Below are positions 1-11,107 of a DNA stretch of 64,000 nt, one piece after another. Source of the DNA: Brassica napus (Eukaryota; Streptophyta; Magnoliopsida; Brassicales; Brassicaceae); assembly GCF_020379485.1 (NCBI RefSeq), contig NC_063437.1, forward strand, positions 19,927,726 through 19,991,725, read 5' to 3'. Every line of letters starts with the position of its first letter. Position 1 is the stretch's first letter. The notes beneath the pieces were generated by a model. That model was not told where the DNA came from. It made no database searches and saw only the letters and a program-made list of their open reading frames with translations. The translations under genes and the position numbers were made by a program.

Positions 1-1
1 A

Positions 2-2275
2 GAATCTGAGCGGAGACTATACACTCCTCCTGCGGGTTCCGGGTTCATCTCAGGGTTCACTCCCTTCTCACGTAACTCTTCACTCAATATTAACCCCCTC
101 ACACAGATTGTTCCGTTTGGACCAAGCTCGTATCTCTCCGCGCAAGCTAGAGTTGTTGAAGACCACACAATGTCACAAGTTATCTTACAAGCAGTTGCGG
201 ACGGAGGTGGGACTGGTCTGCTGTTAGTGGTGACAGGGGCCAACCATGTTGAGTATGGGTCAAGAGGAACAGGGTTGCCTGCTAGGGTGTCAAGGAAGAT
301 TCCAAAGAAGAGTCAACTTGTTGTGTTGCTTGATCCTGAGAGACAGTTTCTGAGGAAAGAAGGTGAATCTCCAGTTGCTGATTTCTTGTGGTATTCTGCG
401 GCTAGACCATGCAGTAGAAACTGCTTTGATAGGGCGGAGATTGCTCGGGTGATGAATGCTGCTGGTAGGAGCCGTGATGCTCTTCCTCAGGTAGAGTTTC
501 CGTGATGCTTTAATAAGCTTGGCTCTCTGTGTGATTGTTATTTACTTCTGTTTTTTTAGCAATGTTCTAAAAGTCGGTATAGGTGGCAAATAAATAATAT
601 TGTATGACAATTTTTTTTAAGTTCGGTTTAGATAGCCTATGCACTAATTCTCTACAAAATGCCTAATTACCGCCTAACAATTTTTAGAACGTTAGCTTTT
701 AGAGTTAACTCTAGAGTTAAATTTTATTTTTTTCTCTCACTTTGCTTTTTTATGTCATTAGTTTATCATGAGAGAACCGTTTCCATTGTTTTTTTCAGGA
801 CATTCAAAAAGGATTAGACCTTGGTCTGGTGTCACCTGAGATTCTACAGAATTTATTTGATCTTGAGCAATATCCTCTCATTGCAGAGCTTACACAGAGG
901 TTCCAGGTACATCCATTACAGAAAGATATTCAATTATTTAGTGAGACTTTTATCTTTGTTTTTTATGATGATCCACTGTGTTACAGGGTTTCAGAGAAAG
1001 GCTGTTAGCAGACCCCAAGTTCCTAAACAGATTAGCCATCGAAGAAGCTATATCAATAACAACAACACTTGTAGCACAATACGAGAAGCGGAAAGAAAAC
1101 TTCTTCGAGGAACTAGACTACGTTATAACCGATAGCGTAAGAGCATCAGTTGTTGATTTCTTCACGGTTTGGCTGCCTGCACCAACCTTGTCTTTTCTCT
1201 CGTACGCTGATGAGACAGCTAGACCGAACAGCATAGACGCACTAAGAGGCCTCCTAGGATCCATACCCGACAATGCGTTTCAGAAAAGTCTTGGTGGAAA
1301 AGACTGGACTCTGAATCTTAGGATTGCTTCGGTTATTGTCGGTGGCTTGAAGCTTGCTGGCGTTGGTGTTGTTTCCAGTTTTGCAGCTGTGGGATCTTCA
1401 AATGCTTTGTATGCGATAAGGAAGTTTATTAAACCGGAGTTGGCTGTTTCTGAGCAAACAAAGAGGTCTCCGATGTTGAAGACGGCTGTTGTCTATGGAG
1501 GTTATCTTGGAACATCTTCAAATATACGTTATCAGGTAAGCCGGTTCACACTACTTTACATGGCCACTTAAGTAGAGAAATTAATGAAAAGTAGTCAAAA
1601 TTACTACATGACCACATGAATATATTCTCTAGAATAGCACATTTTTAAAGTTTATAAGAAAAAAAGACACGATGATCAAAATTTCTAAAATAGCACCATT
1701 TTAAAATAAAAAGATTAAATTATTCTATTTTCTGAACCTTAATCCTACACCTTGAATAATAAACTAAATATTATAATCACTAAACTCAAATATAAAATTA
1801 AAAAAACGTATTTTAAACTTTTAATTACTGCTATTTTAGGATTTTTTTCTCTTGTGTGCTAATCTTGTCTTAAAATTAGTGGTATAACCCAACATCAAAC
1901 TTAACCTCAATTTTGCAGATAATTGCTGGTCTAATAGAGCATCGCATCTCTGACGAGCTTTCTTCTCAGCCACTACTTGTAAACATGATTTCATTTGTGG
2001 TCCGTGTAGCTAACTCCTACTATGGAACTCAGGTCAGAATCAGGCCTGTACTAACTAACATCTCTTATTGATTTTTTTCTTATATTCATTCCTTTTTTTT
2101 CATACAAATGCAGCAATGGATTGATCTTGCGCGGTCTACTGGTCTGCAAGCTCAAAAAAGTGTCACGGCTTCAAATCAAATCCCAGAGGCTTTGAGCCAA
2201 CCTACAGTGGAGATTGTGGAATATAGTACTACTACTACAGATGAGGCAACTATGGATGATCTCAAGAATCAATGA
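2..2275 (+). CDS. RER5: RETICULATA-related protein (DUF3411), 3' part, five exons
   Basis: The reading frame is open at the window edge, so the N-terminus with its expected plastid transit peptide is missing. Exons by GT-AG junctions and frame: 2-490, 799-906, 987-1535, 1919-2032 and 2114-2275 (stop TGA). They give about 473 residues with no internal stop. The product resembles the RETICULATA/DUF3411 family, integral plastid envelope proteins that influence leaf mesophyll development and vein-interveinal patterning. Visible family features are the [15 protein letters not shown] stretch, the glycine-rich hydrophobic segments near the end of exon 3 ([19 protein letters not shown]), and the [12 protein letters not shown] block near the C-terminus. 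The tail is rich in Thr and acidic residues. The symbol follows the gene order with the downstream AVT6D and SMO4 homologues; RER6 is the main alternative. Intron 3 (1536-1918) is very AT-rich. Confidence 0.85.
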
Positions 2276-2870
2276 TATTTTTTTGCGGCTATTTCTACTA
2301 GAGTATCAAACTGGTAAAATGTGTAAAAAAGCTTTTGATCGTCTTGGGAGGGAAATGTATCTTCATTTGAGTTGTATTTTTGTATCTTAGCTTCTGTGAA
2401 ATAATGGTTCCTTAATGAATATATTTTCTTCAAATTAGTCATGCTAATCTATCAAGATCGATATTGTTAGGAGATTTTCATCATTGTTCATTGTTCTTGG
2501 ATATTTTCATCATTCTTCATCACATTAATTTTATATTCTTAGAAAGACAACATGTAAAAGGCCGAAGAGTAGTTAGGGCGATCTGGATGCAGAAACACTA
2601 GAAGACTATATACCACCACATTTGTAGCCGCAGATTAGGTTCTCGACGAGACGTATGAGACATCGATGCTTAGTTTCATGTGTTAACTTCAGTGACCTGC
2701 TTTGATAATTCTTAAGTCAAAACCTAACAGATGAATTCAAGAGTTTGAGCTTCTTGGAGATAGTTTTGCATTGTGTGTGTTCCTCTCGGGCACATGTAGC
2801 TTTGTACTTGCTAATAACAGTATATTACACGTACACTCACCCAACTTAATTTGTAATATTCATTCAAGGA
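2276..2870. other. Intergenic, 3' side of RER5
   Basis: This holds the presumed 3' UTR of the RETICULATA-like gene and the 3' flank of the convergent DC1 relic. I see no coding frame, structured RNA or clear transposon in it. A short repeated phrase (tttcatcattgttcattgttc / ttttcatcattcttcat) near 2475-2520 is the only local pattern. Confidence 0.5.
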
Positions 2871-4543
2871 TTACAAAGTGCTTACCATCATATCTTCCAG
2901 TTTTTCAAAACATTTTTCAGAACAAACGTATACAAAACCTCCGGACAAGGGAAACTTAATAATGGAAGGGAGCATGCATCGAGAAGCACACCAAACGCAA
3001 AATGGTCTACAAATGGAGGTGTTGGATACAGAACAGGCTTCATGTAGTTGTTCATGTACTCCTTTTGTATAAAGTAATGCTGCTGTACCATGCTTGATGT
3101 ATGAGAAGTCTCCCACAACGCAGGGAACATGCAGTGTGATCCCACAACCATTACATGTATAGAACCATTCCTTTGGGTGCAGTTTTGCCTCACATGCCTC
3201 ACACCAGTATTCTCCATTCACATTGCTTTCACCGTAAGACAAGAAAAGAGGATGATCATCATACCTGTTTATCACAAAGAGAACATGTTGCAGCACGAGA
3301 AACTGTCTCTAGTGTCAATGGCTGGTTGGAGCACACATGACGTTTTTTACGAGGAAGGTTAGCACATTTTTCGTGGAGAATAAAGTCACAGTTCTTGCAA
3401 CTGTAGAAATATTCAGAACCAATTTGGAAGACGCATGCTTCACAAACTATGTTTTCATGTAGAATCTGCCCATCTTTGTTGATATGTAAATTATGATCAT
3501 GGCTGAAATGTCTTATTGTGGTATCATCAACCACCTCGAATGGCGCAATCACTTCTTCTTCGGGCATCCCTTCCAACTCCACATTGTCCCAAACATCTTC
3601 TCTTGTTGCGCATCTTGCGTGAACAACAAAGCTAGGAACCTTGGAGGAAGCATAAGCTCCGTAGAACCCATCCACTTTCTTGCGGCAAACTCCACATTTC
3701 CATGGAGACTCTCCATGTCCCAGACGGCGAGTGTAAGAGATGCGGTGATCATGGCGGTTGATGTTTATAACGCGTGGTAGATCGATGCATTCACGATGAA
3801 TCATGAAATTGCACTGAAGACAAAAATAAGGGCTGCGGTCACCTAACGTCCCACAAGCATTGCAAGTGAAGTCCATGCGTCTTGGAACAAGATGAAGTTG
3901 ATGTTCATGTGTCGTCGAGCTTACCACACAAACTGGTGGTGGGTTCGTCTTACAATCTCCGCATATGCTGAAATTACAAACATCACAATGGTGCAGTTGA
4001 CTTGAGTGGGTGCTCGAGATGGGAAGTGTGGTATGCTTTTGGAGCATCATCGACACATCGAAGATGGATGGCAAATTCGCACTGATGACATCTGTATAAA
4101 TAAACGCCAATGGTAGAGCCACACACTGCGCACTCGTATTCCAAGCTGTCTGATGGCTCTCCATGCGAGAGTTTGAGTGGATGCTCGTGTAGGCATGAAT
4201 TTTCAGTTGGGGGTGGTATCCTCACACACTTCAAATCTATATGGAAGTCACATAGTGAACAGCTGTACCCAATTCCGAACTTGTGTTGACATAAACTGCA
4301 AGCATTAGGGCAACTATAATCCAGGATCAGTTTGAGAGGGTGCTCGGGATGAAAAGAGTTGATGATTTCTGGTAAGGCTTCAGCGCATTCTTTGTGGAAC
4401 GCTTTATCACAGCCAGGCTCATTGCAGCGGTAGCCTCCGTATATGCGTTCATGATCTGTGCAGTGTGCACCACAACATCCACAAAGAAAGCGAGTAAAAG
4501 GTCTGACAGGATGTTCGTGACGTGGTACCTCTATTTCTTCCAT
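2871..4543 (-). pseudogene. DC1-domain (cysteine/histidine-rich C1) gene, broken
   Basis: Three overlapping minus-strand frames (4543-3983, 4164-3259, 3296-2871) together spell a typical plant DC1 protein: many HEHPLKL-type entries followed by CxxC...HxxC zinc-ligand groups, then an EYWCEACEAKLHPKEWFYTCNGC-like block and a Cys-rich C-terminal knuckle. Such proteins bind zinc and are often linked to stress and defence responses. The frames do not join. Near 4000-4020 the frame shifts between the HLEHPLKST and HHCDVCNF segments. Near 3260-3296 it shifts again, and roughly one DC1 repeat seems to be missing between SLCDK and RYDDHP, so an internal deletion is the likely cause. Most DC1 genes are intronless and no good splice pair repairs these breaks, so I call it a pseudogene; two assembly errors are the alternative. 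Confidence 0.75.
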
Positions 4544-4619
4544 GCTGCGGATTTCTTTCAGGGTTTTATCTTTTTCAGGATATTATAACTCAGACCACAG
4601 AAAATGATGTTTATCCCTT

Positions 4620-4830
4620 TGAGATTGAGATATTGTTGTAAATTAGAAATAGTTGGCTGCCATTAAGTGAGCATTCAAGTCTCTGAATGGATACAAATGA
4701 GCTTGTCCCCACCATTTGATATTGACGATATTGTTGTAGCTTGGAAGTAGTTGGCTGCGAATAAGTAAGAGCATTCAAGTGTCTGAACGGAAACAAATGA
4801 TCTCGTCCCCACCATTTAGGACTCAGATGA
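4620..4830. repeat. Tandem direct repeat, two copies of about 105 bp
   Basis: Two adjacent copies (about 4625-4720 and 4727-4830) share the phrases attgttgta, agtagttggctgc, gcattcaagt-tctgaa and tcgtccccaccattt with scattered differences. It lies upstream of the DC1 relic start and may be part of its old promoter. The rest of 4544-5373 has no gene that I can support. Confidence 0.7.
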
Positions 4831-5373
4831 TGCACTCAATCATTCATGTGAAGACGAGGCTTGGGCCAATCTTTTTTTTTTTTCAGAAACTCAAGGGCAT
4901 GTTTCTTGTTAAGCCCATACTAATTCCTTTTTTCAGTTTTACGCGTGGGCTTCTTGTTAAGCCTATATCGATATTTATCACTCATGATGTTCCCGAAGGA
5001 CTAGAAGTCTGTTTGAGTTACTTCCCTGTGAACATGAAGTCATGAACTACTCAAAAAGAACTTGCGTGGTGATTACGGTTTCACAGGCGACTGTGTGACA
5101 GGTGTAACTTGGAAATCTCGTTGGTTGGATGGTTATGATAAGAACGAGGCTACGGAAAGAGTTGGAGGTCGTTGAAGATGAATAATAAGAGATGGAGGAC
5201 TAAGAGGGTGCCAAAGAATAAGAAGTGGTCTGCTGAGTCCAAGTTTTCTCAGGCTTACTTCTTTTGTAATATAACATATTTTTCACTAGGAGAATTGTTT
5301 TGGCACTTTTGCTCTAATGTTAACTTATAATTAGCTTACTCATGGCCACTCAACAACATAAACTATATGATCA

Positions 5374-6336
5374 TTATGAAGCATTATTATTAAAAACGCT
5401 GAGATCCAAGCCAGATTCACTCCATTTCAGGTCAGCAATGTTTTCAAGCTCCTTCATCATCTCTTGTGTCAAATGATTCTTCCAATCTCCAACCACACCT
5501 TTCCTAAAGAACATATCATACTTAGTTCCACTCCAGTGAACTCCTTCTCTTTCTTTACTTGTGTTCTTCATATTCTCGAAGCTACACTCTTTCACCACCT
5601 TCTCCACCGTCGTCTTACACCCCAAGAAGTCTGCGATCCTCTTCACGTTCTCTTCTGGTTTTTCTTTCAGATCTTCGTAAGTGAGGAACAACACACGGTC
5701 TCGGTCTCTTGCGTCCCAGAACTCGAGTACGTGGTCAAAGTAGGGACCGGCTGGGACAAGCCCTTTGCAGAAGTCATCAAAGGCTTGTCGGATAGTGATC
5801 TCTGTCCCAAACTTGTTTTTGTAGAGATGCCAGAGAGAGACAAAGGTGTCAGCTGGGTGGCGAGTTATGTAAATGAGTTTGGACCCTGAGGTCGTGACAG
5901 TGTCCGGTAAAAACGAGAGAGGGAGATGAGTGTTGAACACTCTGGGACAAGAGATCTTTGTTATGTCCTTTGATGCGTTTTCTCCGAACAACTCTATCTC
6001 CAAGAATGGTACTACTTCGTGGGGGTTAAGGTTATCCAGATGGTCATGGTTGTCGTGTATGGTTGAGCTGTGTCGGAGAATGGAGGAGGTTAAGGCTTTG
6101 AGCCAAGTGGTGCCGGTTTTGGGGAAAGAGGCGAGTATTATGTCGGAAGGAAGAGGTGTGTAGTGTGCTCTTATAGCTTCAGAGGCAGTGATGAACTCTG
6201 GTCTGAACCAGAAGCCTTTGTGTCTGATGCGTTGTCCGTCGACCCACCACTTTGCTTCTGGTGAGATTCTGTCTTGTTGCTGTTGTGGAGTGTCCATGAA
6301 GAAAGGGATGTGTTTTGAGATTTGAAGTTTGAGCAA
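5374..6336 (-). CDS. Cytosolic sulfotransferase (SOT family)
   Basis: An intact single-exon frame of 320 residues, within the usual plant SOT size. It transfers sulfate from PAPS to a small hydroxylated acceptor in the cytosol. PAPS-binding signatures are present: 5'-phosphosulfate loop FPKTGTTWLK (71-80), the catalytic His in FNTHLPLS (about residue 137), the 3'-phosphate site RHPADTFVS (159-167), and the C-terminal RKGVVGDWKN motif (278-287). The acceptor (glucosinolate, flavonoid, brassinosteroid or jasmonate-type) cannot be told from sequence alone. The first Met is at 6336; a second in-frame Met at 6297 (MDTPQQQQD) looks more like a usual family N-terminus and may be the true start. The gene is in the same orientation as the DC1 relic. 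The recalled Arabidopsis order has a staphylococcal-nuclease gene here instead, so DC1 plus SOT look like a lineage insertion. Confidence 0.88.
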   Translation of the reverse strand: MLKLQISKHIPFFMDTPQQQQDRISPEAKWWVDGQRIRHKGFWFRPEFITASEAIRAHYTPLPSDIILASFPKTGTTWLKALTSSILRHSSTIHDNHDHLDNLNPHEVVPFLEIELFGENASKDITKISCPRVFNTHLPLSFLPDTVTTSGSKLIYITRHPADTFVSLWHLYKNKFGTEITIRQAFDDFCKGLVPAGPYFDHVLEFWDARDRDRVLFLTYEDLKEKPEENVKRIADFLGCKTTVEKVVKECSFENMKNTSKEREGVHWSGTKYDMFFRKGVVGDWKNHLTQEMMKELENIADLKWSESGLDLSVFNNNAS

Positions 6337-6356
6337 GTCAGTGACTCATATAGGCT

Positions 6357-6466
6357 TTGCTTAGAAAGAAACACGTAGCATGAGTTTCTTTGGCTTATAG
6401 AAAACACGTAGCATGAGTTTTTTTGGCTTATAGGAACACGTAGTAAGAGTTTTTTGGCCTAAACCA
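6357..6466 (-). promoter_or_regulatory. Three tandem 32-33 bp repeats with ACGT core upstream of the SOT gene
   Basis: The 8-mer acacgtag recurs at 6371, 6404 and 6436, each followed by a variant of catgagtttttttggcttata. On the gene's strand the core reads CTACGTGT, which contains the ACGTG of bZIP (ABRE-like) sites. The array starts about 20-70 bases upstream of the candidate start codons, so it lies in the 5' UTR or core promoter. Confidence 0.55.
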
Positions 6467-6820
6467 GGCACCAGATGGTACCCGAAAGATCTGGAGACCT
6501 CATGCTTCCTACCAAACACATTCGAAAACGTATACACTACAAATATATTTTATTTTTCTTTCATACAATATTTTTTTGATTAACACGGTGATATCCTAGA
6601 TTTATGGAAGAATTTAGAAACTAATTTATAAAAATAAATGCATTCCACGAATACACTCTTTTTAGGTGTGCAAATGAGCCGAAAGCATAAAGTCATGTAG
6701 ATATTAAAAACAATATAACTTAGTTTTGTACGACATATAGATCAAACCTCAAACGTATTAGCGTCACAATTCCGTCTCTTTACCATTCAACAGACATATA
6801 AGATCCTTATTGCTGGAAGA
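6467..6820. other. Intergenic without gene
   Basis: AT-rich DNA between the SOT promoter repeats and the LINE scrap. I see no coding frame or repeat that I can name. Confidence 0.4.
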
Positions 6821-7370
6821 AAGAACAAAAGGTTGATGTCACTATCCCTACATTAGCAGCAGCAAGTGTTGCTCTCTCTTATTCACCTATTATGGAAGTC
6901 ATTCCATCACAATCTATCATTTCAGAGGACCCTGAATCTTTTGTAAATGATCAACAAATTGTCCACACAGCTCAACCCACCCACATTCCACAACAGTTCT
7001 ATAGGGAATCGGAGACCCCGATAACTTATGGGAAAGGATCTGGTTTTGACGTGGTTGAAGCATCCTCTAGTTATAATACAACTAGAGGTGGGAGGGCAAT
7101 TAAACCAACACAAAAACTGCAAGAAATGGAATGGACGAACGTCGGTGGAAGAGGTAAAAAAAGTCGTCGTGGCCGAGGGTACAACAACCACTAGTTTATA
7201 CATTTCTGTTTATTTTCTCTTAAGATTCGTTTGTGGATCTTCATCTAGGGTTCCTTAACTCTATGCTTGTCGAAAACTTTTCAAAATTTATGAGCTAAAA
7301 CTCATACTTGTATTTCTTTTCTGTATTTTAATTGAAAGCCTGTTACAAAAAAAAAAAAGAACAAAAGGTT
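6821..7370 (+). mobile_element. Retroposed LINE ORF1-tail fragment with poly(A) and 14-bp target duplication
   Basis: The direct repeat aagaacaaaaggtt flanks the insert at 6821-6834 and 7357-7370. The insert (6835-7356) ends in a run of A. It encodes an open segment (6892-7194) ending GRAIKPTQKLQEMEWTNV then a Gly/Arg/Lys-rich tail, which resembles the C-terminal end of plant LINE ORF1 (gag-like) proteins. About 150 bp of apparent 3' UTR follow. There is no reverse transcriptase, so this is a short, 5'-truncated copy of a non-autonomous or internally deleted LINE transcript, moved by target-primed reverse transcription. Confidence 0.7.
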
Positions 7371-8340
7371 TAAATTTTATGGAGGTTCTGTTCAATTACT
7401 AAAGTTCTTTTTTTTCTACAGTTTTTGTTAAATAATCACACTATTTGTGGTCCATCTAGTGTACTTTCCCAACCTACCTTGTCTTTCTAAAGACCCCCAT
7501 AGTACATAATACGGTTAAAATATTTCAACGTGAAATGCAGAAAATATACTAACACTACTGGATCATTGAAACATTTCACTGTAAGATGTGTATAAATGAC
7601 CAGTCATGATATCCTTGATGACGCATATCACTAGTAGAGATAGCAAATTGATAATATTCAGTATTGTTTTTTTGTAATCATAAAAATATTAAGTAATGTT
7701 GTCTTCCATGCATCCTGCAAAACATAACTGTATAAGCTGAATTAATAGACCATTTGATTCGATATTTTTTGTGAGCTTCAGATAAGATTGCCGTCATGCT
7801 ATCAAATTAATTCTTTGACAAGATCTGAGAACTTTGTAACACCTTCCTCATCAGTGGCTCCAGCAATGCCCTGTTCATTTCATGCAATGAAAAATTCAAA
7901 CCAGAGCAAACAAGTAGGCTTTGCGGTGTTGGCTATTTGTTTGTTAAATTCAATGATGATAAGGTGAACAGTACAATCAACTATTATATTTGAATTTTCA
8001 TTGAAAAGCTTTGAGATACTTTTGAAAAAACTCAATTTAGGCATGTCACTTTATTCATAAACTAAAGTTTAATTAAATGATTCTAATACAACCTTTTGAT
8101 TGAGATACTAAATATTTTAGCCATGCATGCTGAGCCTTCCTAGCTCACAATATATTTTACAAATGATGTACATGGGCCTTGATATACACTTTAATGGGCT
8201 TTATTTGTTATAAAGCAGCAGCAGCAGCCCAAGATACGTATTCACATCGTTTTCATTATATTTTACAAATCTCTCTTTTTGTTTTTTTTTGGACAAAAAT
8301 ATCTTGAAAAAATCTAAAAACGAAAGCGTTCACGACAAAA
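7371..8340. other. Intergenic upstream of the amino-acid transporter
   Basis: AT-rich, no coding frame that I can support. A short CAG run (agcagcagcagcagccc) lies near 8214-8230. It probably contains distal promoter sequence of the transporter. Confidence 0.4.
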
Positions 8341-8346
8341 AGGTTC

Positions 8347-8380
8347 TATATATGATAACGATGCCACGTCCCTTTGACGT
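8347..8380 (+). promoter_or_regulatory. Likely core promoter of the AVT6-type gene
   Basis: A TATA-like stretch tatatat (8347-8353) lies about 120 bases before the start codon. It is followed by two ACGT-core elements, ccacgtc (8364-8370) and tgacgt (8375-8380), the kind bound by bZIP factors. Position and motifs are seen; function is inferred. Confidence 0.35.
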
Positions 8381-8473
8381 TGCCATCTTCTTGCTCCTCC
8401 TCCTCGAACAAATCAAATCATCCCTCTCATCGCCGCGAATATTCCATTAATCATCTCCGGCGGCTGAGAGAAA

Positions 8474-10490
8474 ATGACTCCGGCGATTAAAGCGCCTCTA
8501 TTACCTAACCACGACCCTTCATCGCCATCATCATCATCACCACCCGAGGAGAAGCACGGCTCCTTCGCCGGAGCCATCTTCAACGTCTCCACGAGCATAG
8601 TCGGAGCCGGAATCATGTCGATTCCGGCCGCCTTCAAAGTCCTCGGCGTAATCCCGTCCCTCTCGATAATCGTGATCATTGCGTGGCTGTCCAACGTGTC
8701 GGCCGGGTTTCTGATGAAATCCACGGTCGCCGGAGACGCGACGACTTACGCCGGCGTGATGAAGGAGTCGTTCGGGAAGCCTGGATCCGTCGCTGTTCAG
8801 GTTATCACGATGGTTGTGACTTTTGGGTCAATGATCATTTTCTCTATTATCATAGGTAAAATGTTTTTAAGTCTCTAACGAATCTTTAAACTATTGAATT
8901 GGTTTGGTGACTTGTTGTTATGTCTTGATCCGTTCTTGTCCGCTAGTAGCTCTGGGTAATCGGGTCGGGTTGTTGGGGTTTCGGGTTATCCGGGTTGGGT
9001 TATTTAGGAAGCTTTTAGGAACTAAAACATTTTTCGGACCGAGTTTGGTCGGGTTTCTATTTTGTTAGTGGTTTTTAAATCCGACAAAAACCAGAAAATC
9101 CGAATTAAATCCAAAAAAGTATTTAGATAATTTGTGATTTCGAATAGTTTAGTTATATTATTGTAGTTATTATTAATTTTAAAGTGAAATAATTTTCGTT
9201 TTGGATTTAGAGAAATAGTAACCGTTAGTGGTTGGTTATTAAGCTCTGGTTCCAGTTGTGTATTTAGAGAATTGATAACATTTTATATTCCTTCTCTTAT
9301 TAGGTGATGTTCTCTCTGGTAATGAAAAGGGAGGAGTTATTCATTTGGGTCTTCTTCAAGGATGGTTTGGTTCTCACTGGTGGAACACGAGATTCTTTAG
9401 TTTGTTATTCATCTTCGCCTTCCTCTTCCTTCCCTTAGTCTTATGTAGACGCGTTGGTAACGTTTCTTAAAACCAAAGCTTTAACAAGACTTTACATTTA
9501 TTGGTCTGATGGTTTTTTGTATGTTTTGTAGATAGATTGGCTTTAAGTTCTGCGATCTCGTTCCTCCTTGCGCTACTCTTTGTTATCATAAGCTCGGTGT
9601 TAGCGATTGTCGCACTCGTGCAAGGGAGAACAAAGAGTCCGAGACTCTTCCCTGATCTCAACAATGGAGGACAGTCATTCTTCAACCTCTTCACTGCTTC
9701 ACCTGTGATTGTAACAGCCTTCACATTTCATTTCAACCGTAAGAAAACCGAACCTTTACTCTCTTTTTACTGTTCTTTGATTCTGAAGTTATTATGGTAA
9801 ATGTTTTGCAGTCCATCCGGTTGGATTCGAGCTCAAGGATCCATTACAAGTTCTCTCAGCAACAAGAGTCTCTGTGATTCTATGCGCGACGATCTACTCA
9901 GCGACTGGTCTCTTCTGTTACCTTCTCTTTGGGGATGCAACAATGACTGATGTTCTCATGAACTTTGATGAAAGCTCCGGTTCTTCAATAGGTTCGTTGC
10001 TAAACGACATCGTTAGAGCCAGCTACGCGATTCACCTCATGCTTGTGTTTCCTCTGCTCAACTTCTCTTTGAGAGCCAACTTGGATGAACTCTTGTTCCC
10101 TAAGAAGGTTTCTTTGGTGAACGACAACAAGAGATTCTTCGGACTCACTTTCCCCTTGCTCATATCTTGTTTCTTGGCTGCTATTGCTATACCGGACATT
10201 TGGTACTTCTTTCAGTTCTTGGGATCTACTTCTACCGTCTCTATAGCATTCATCTTTCCAGCTGCAATTGTCTTGAGGTACACCATTTATTAGCTCATCT
10301 TCTGTACTTCTAACTGATTCAGGTTCAAATCTGATTAATTGTTTTTGGGGATAATGGAAGGAATGTGAATGGTATCTCAACGTTGAAAGAGAAGATTGTT
10401 GCTTCAGTAATGTTTGCTCTTGCTGTTGCCACAAGCATCATTGCCATTTCAACAAACATATACAGCTTCACAGAAACAGAAGAAGCATGA
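8474..10490 (+). CDS. AVT6D: Amino-acid transporter, AVT6 clade (AAAP family)
   Basis: Five exons with GT-AG junctions and consistent phase: 8474-8855, 9304-9456, 9532-9738, 9812-10277, 10361-10490. They give 445 residues. The N-terminus is short and hydrophilic (MTPAIKAPLLPNHDPSSPS). The first membrane segment carries the family signature GSFAGAIFNVSTSIVGAGIMSIP, followed by further hydrophobic segments to about 11 in total. The C-terminal end (NIYSFTETEEA) is short and acidic. Family members move amino acids across the vacuolar or other internal membranes, using the proton gradient. The start is supported by the acidic-linker plus first TM arrangement and by the TATA-like box upstream. The closest Arabidopsis gene by recalled order is At2g40420. 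It faces the SMO4 gene tail to tail. Confidence 0.92.
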
Positions 10491-11107
10491 AAATTTTTAA
10501 GCAGTCACAGTCTCTTCAAGAATCTGTAAAGAGGGTAGGAGTTTCAAGATTGCATTGTATTTTTTTTCATATCAATGTAAAATAGGTTGTGAATGAGTGG
10601 TGTAATAGCAGAACTTCAGGAATTGGTATGTTTGTATTGGAGGAAAAGATTGAATCAAACAAATAAGAAGATTAAATATTATTTCTTTGCTTATTTTGCC
10701 AGCTATATTGAGATGACCGAAGATAATGTTTATCCAATGATTGAAGCAAAGACTTAAAAACAAACTCAATGTTAAAAGTGAAAACACAACATTTATTAGC
10801 TCCAATACTGCACAAATCATATGATAGCAAGAACACAACATGACCTCACAGTATGAGACCATTTGCTTTGAGAAAAAAGCTTAGACAGTTGTGTAAGTAA
10901 TTTGAAAAAAAGTAGAATATAATTTCATTACTGATTTGTTATACTGAAATGGCCGACTAACATGTTTATAGATCATAAAAAGATTGAAGCAAAATGCCAA
11001 AGATTAAAACTTAATGTCAAAACACAACATATATGATTTATAGTATCCGCTGCTGTTTCCATAGTAAAAAGTTGTTTTAAAACCAGCCGGTACAGTGAAA
11101 GAACTCC
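10491..11107. other. Convergent intergenic region between AVT6 and SMO4
   Basis: It holds the two 3' UTRs. An imperfect repeat (aagattgaagcaaa / ttgaagcaaagactta...aacacaaca) occurs near 10738-10790 and 10980-11030. No gene seen. Confidence 0.4.

Noticed and set aside
821..1135. 104-codon plus frame overlapping RER5 exons 2-3
   Set aside because: It is a shadow of the RER5 exons in another frame and crosses their intron.
4990..5240. GC-richer stretch looking like a gene fragment before the SOT 3' end
   Set aside because: Frames are short and interrupted and I recognise no family; not enough to annotate.
5464..5889. 141-codon plus frame
   Set aside because: Antisense shadow of the sulfotransferase coding region.
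10000..10434. 144-codon minus frame
   Set aside because: Antisense shadow of AVT6 exon 4; low-complexity Gln/Glu/Ser content.
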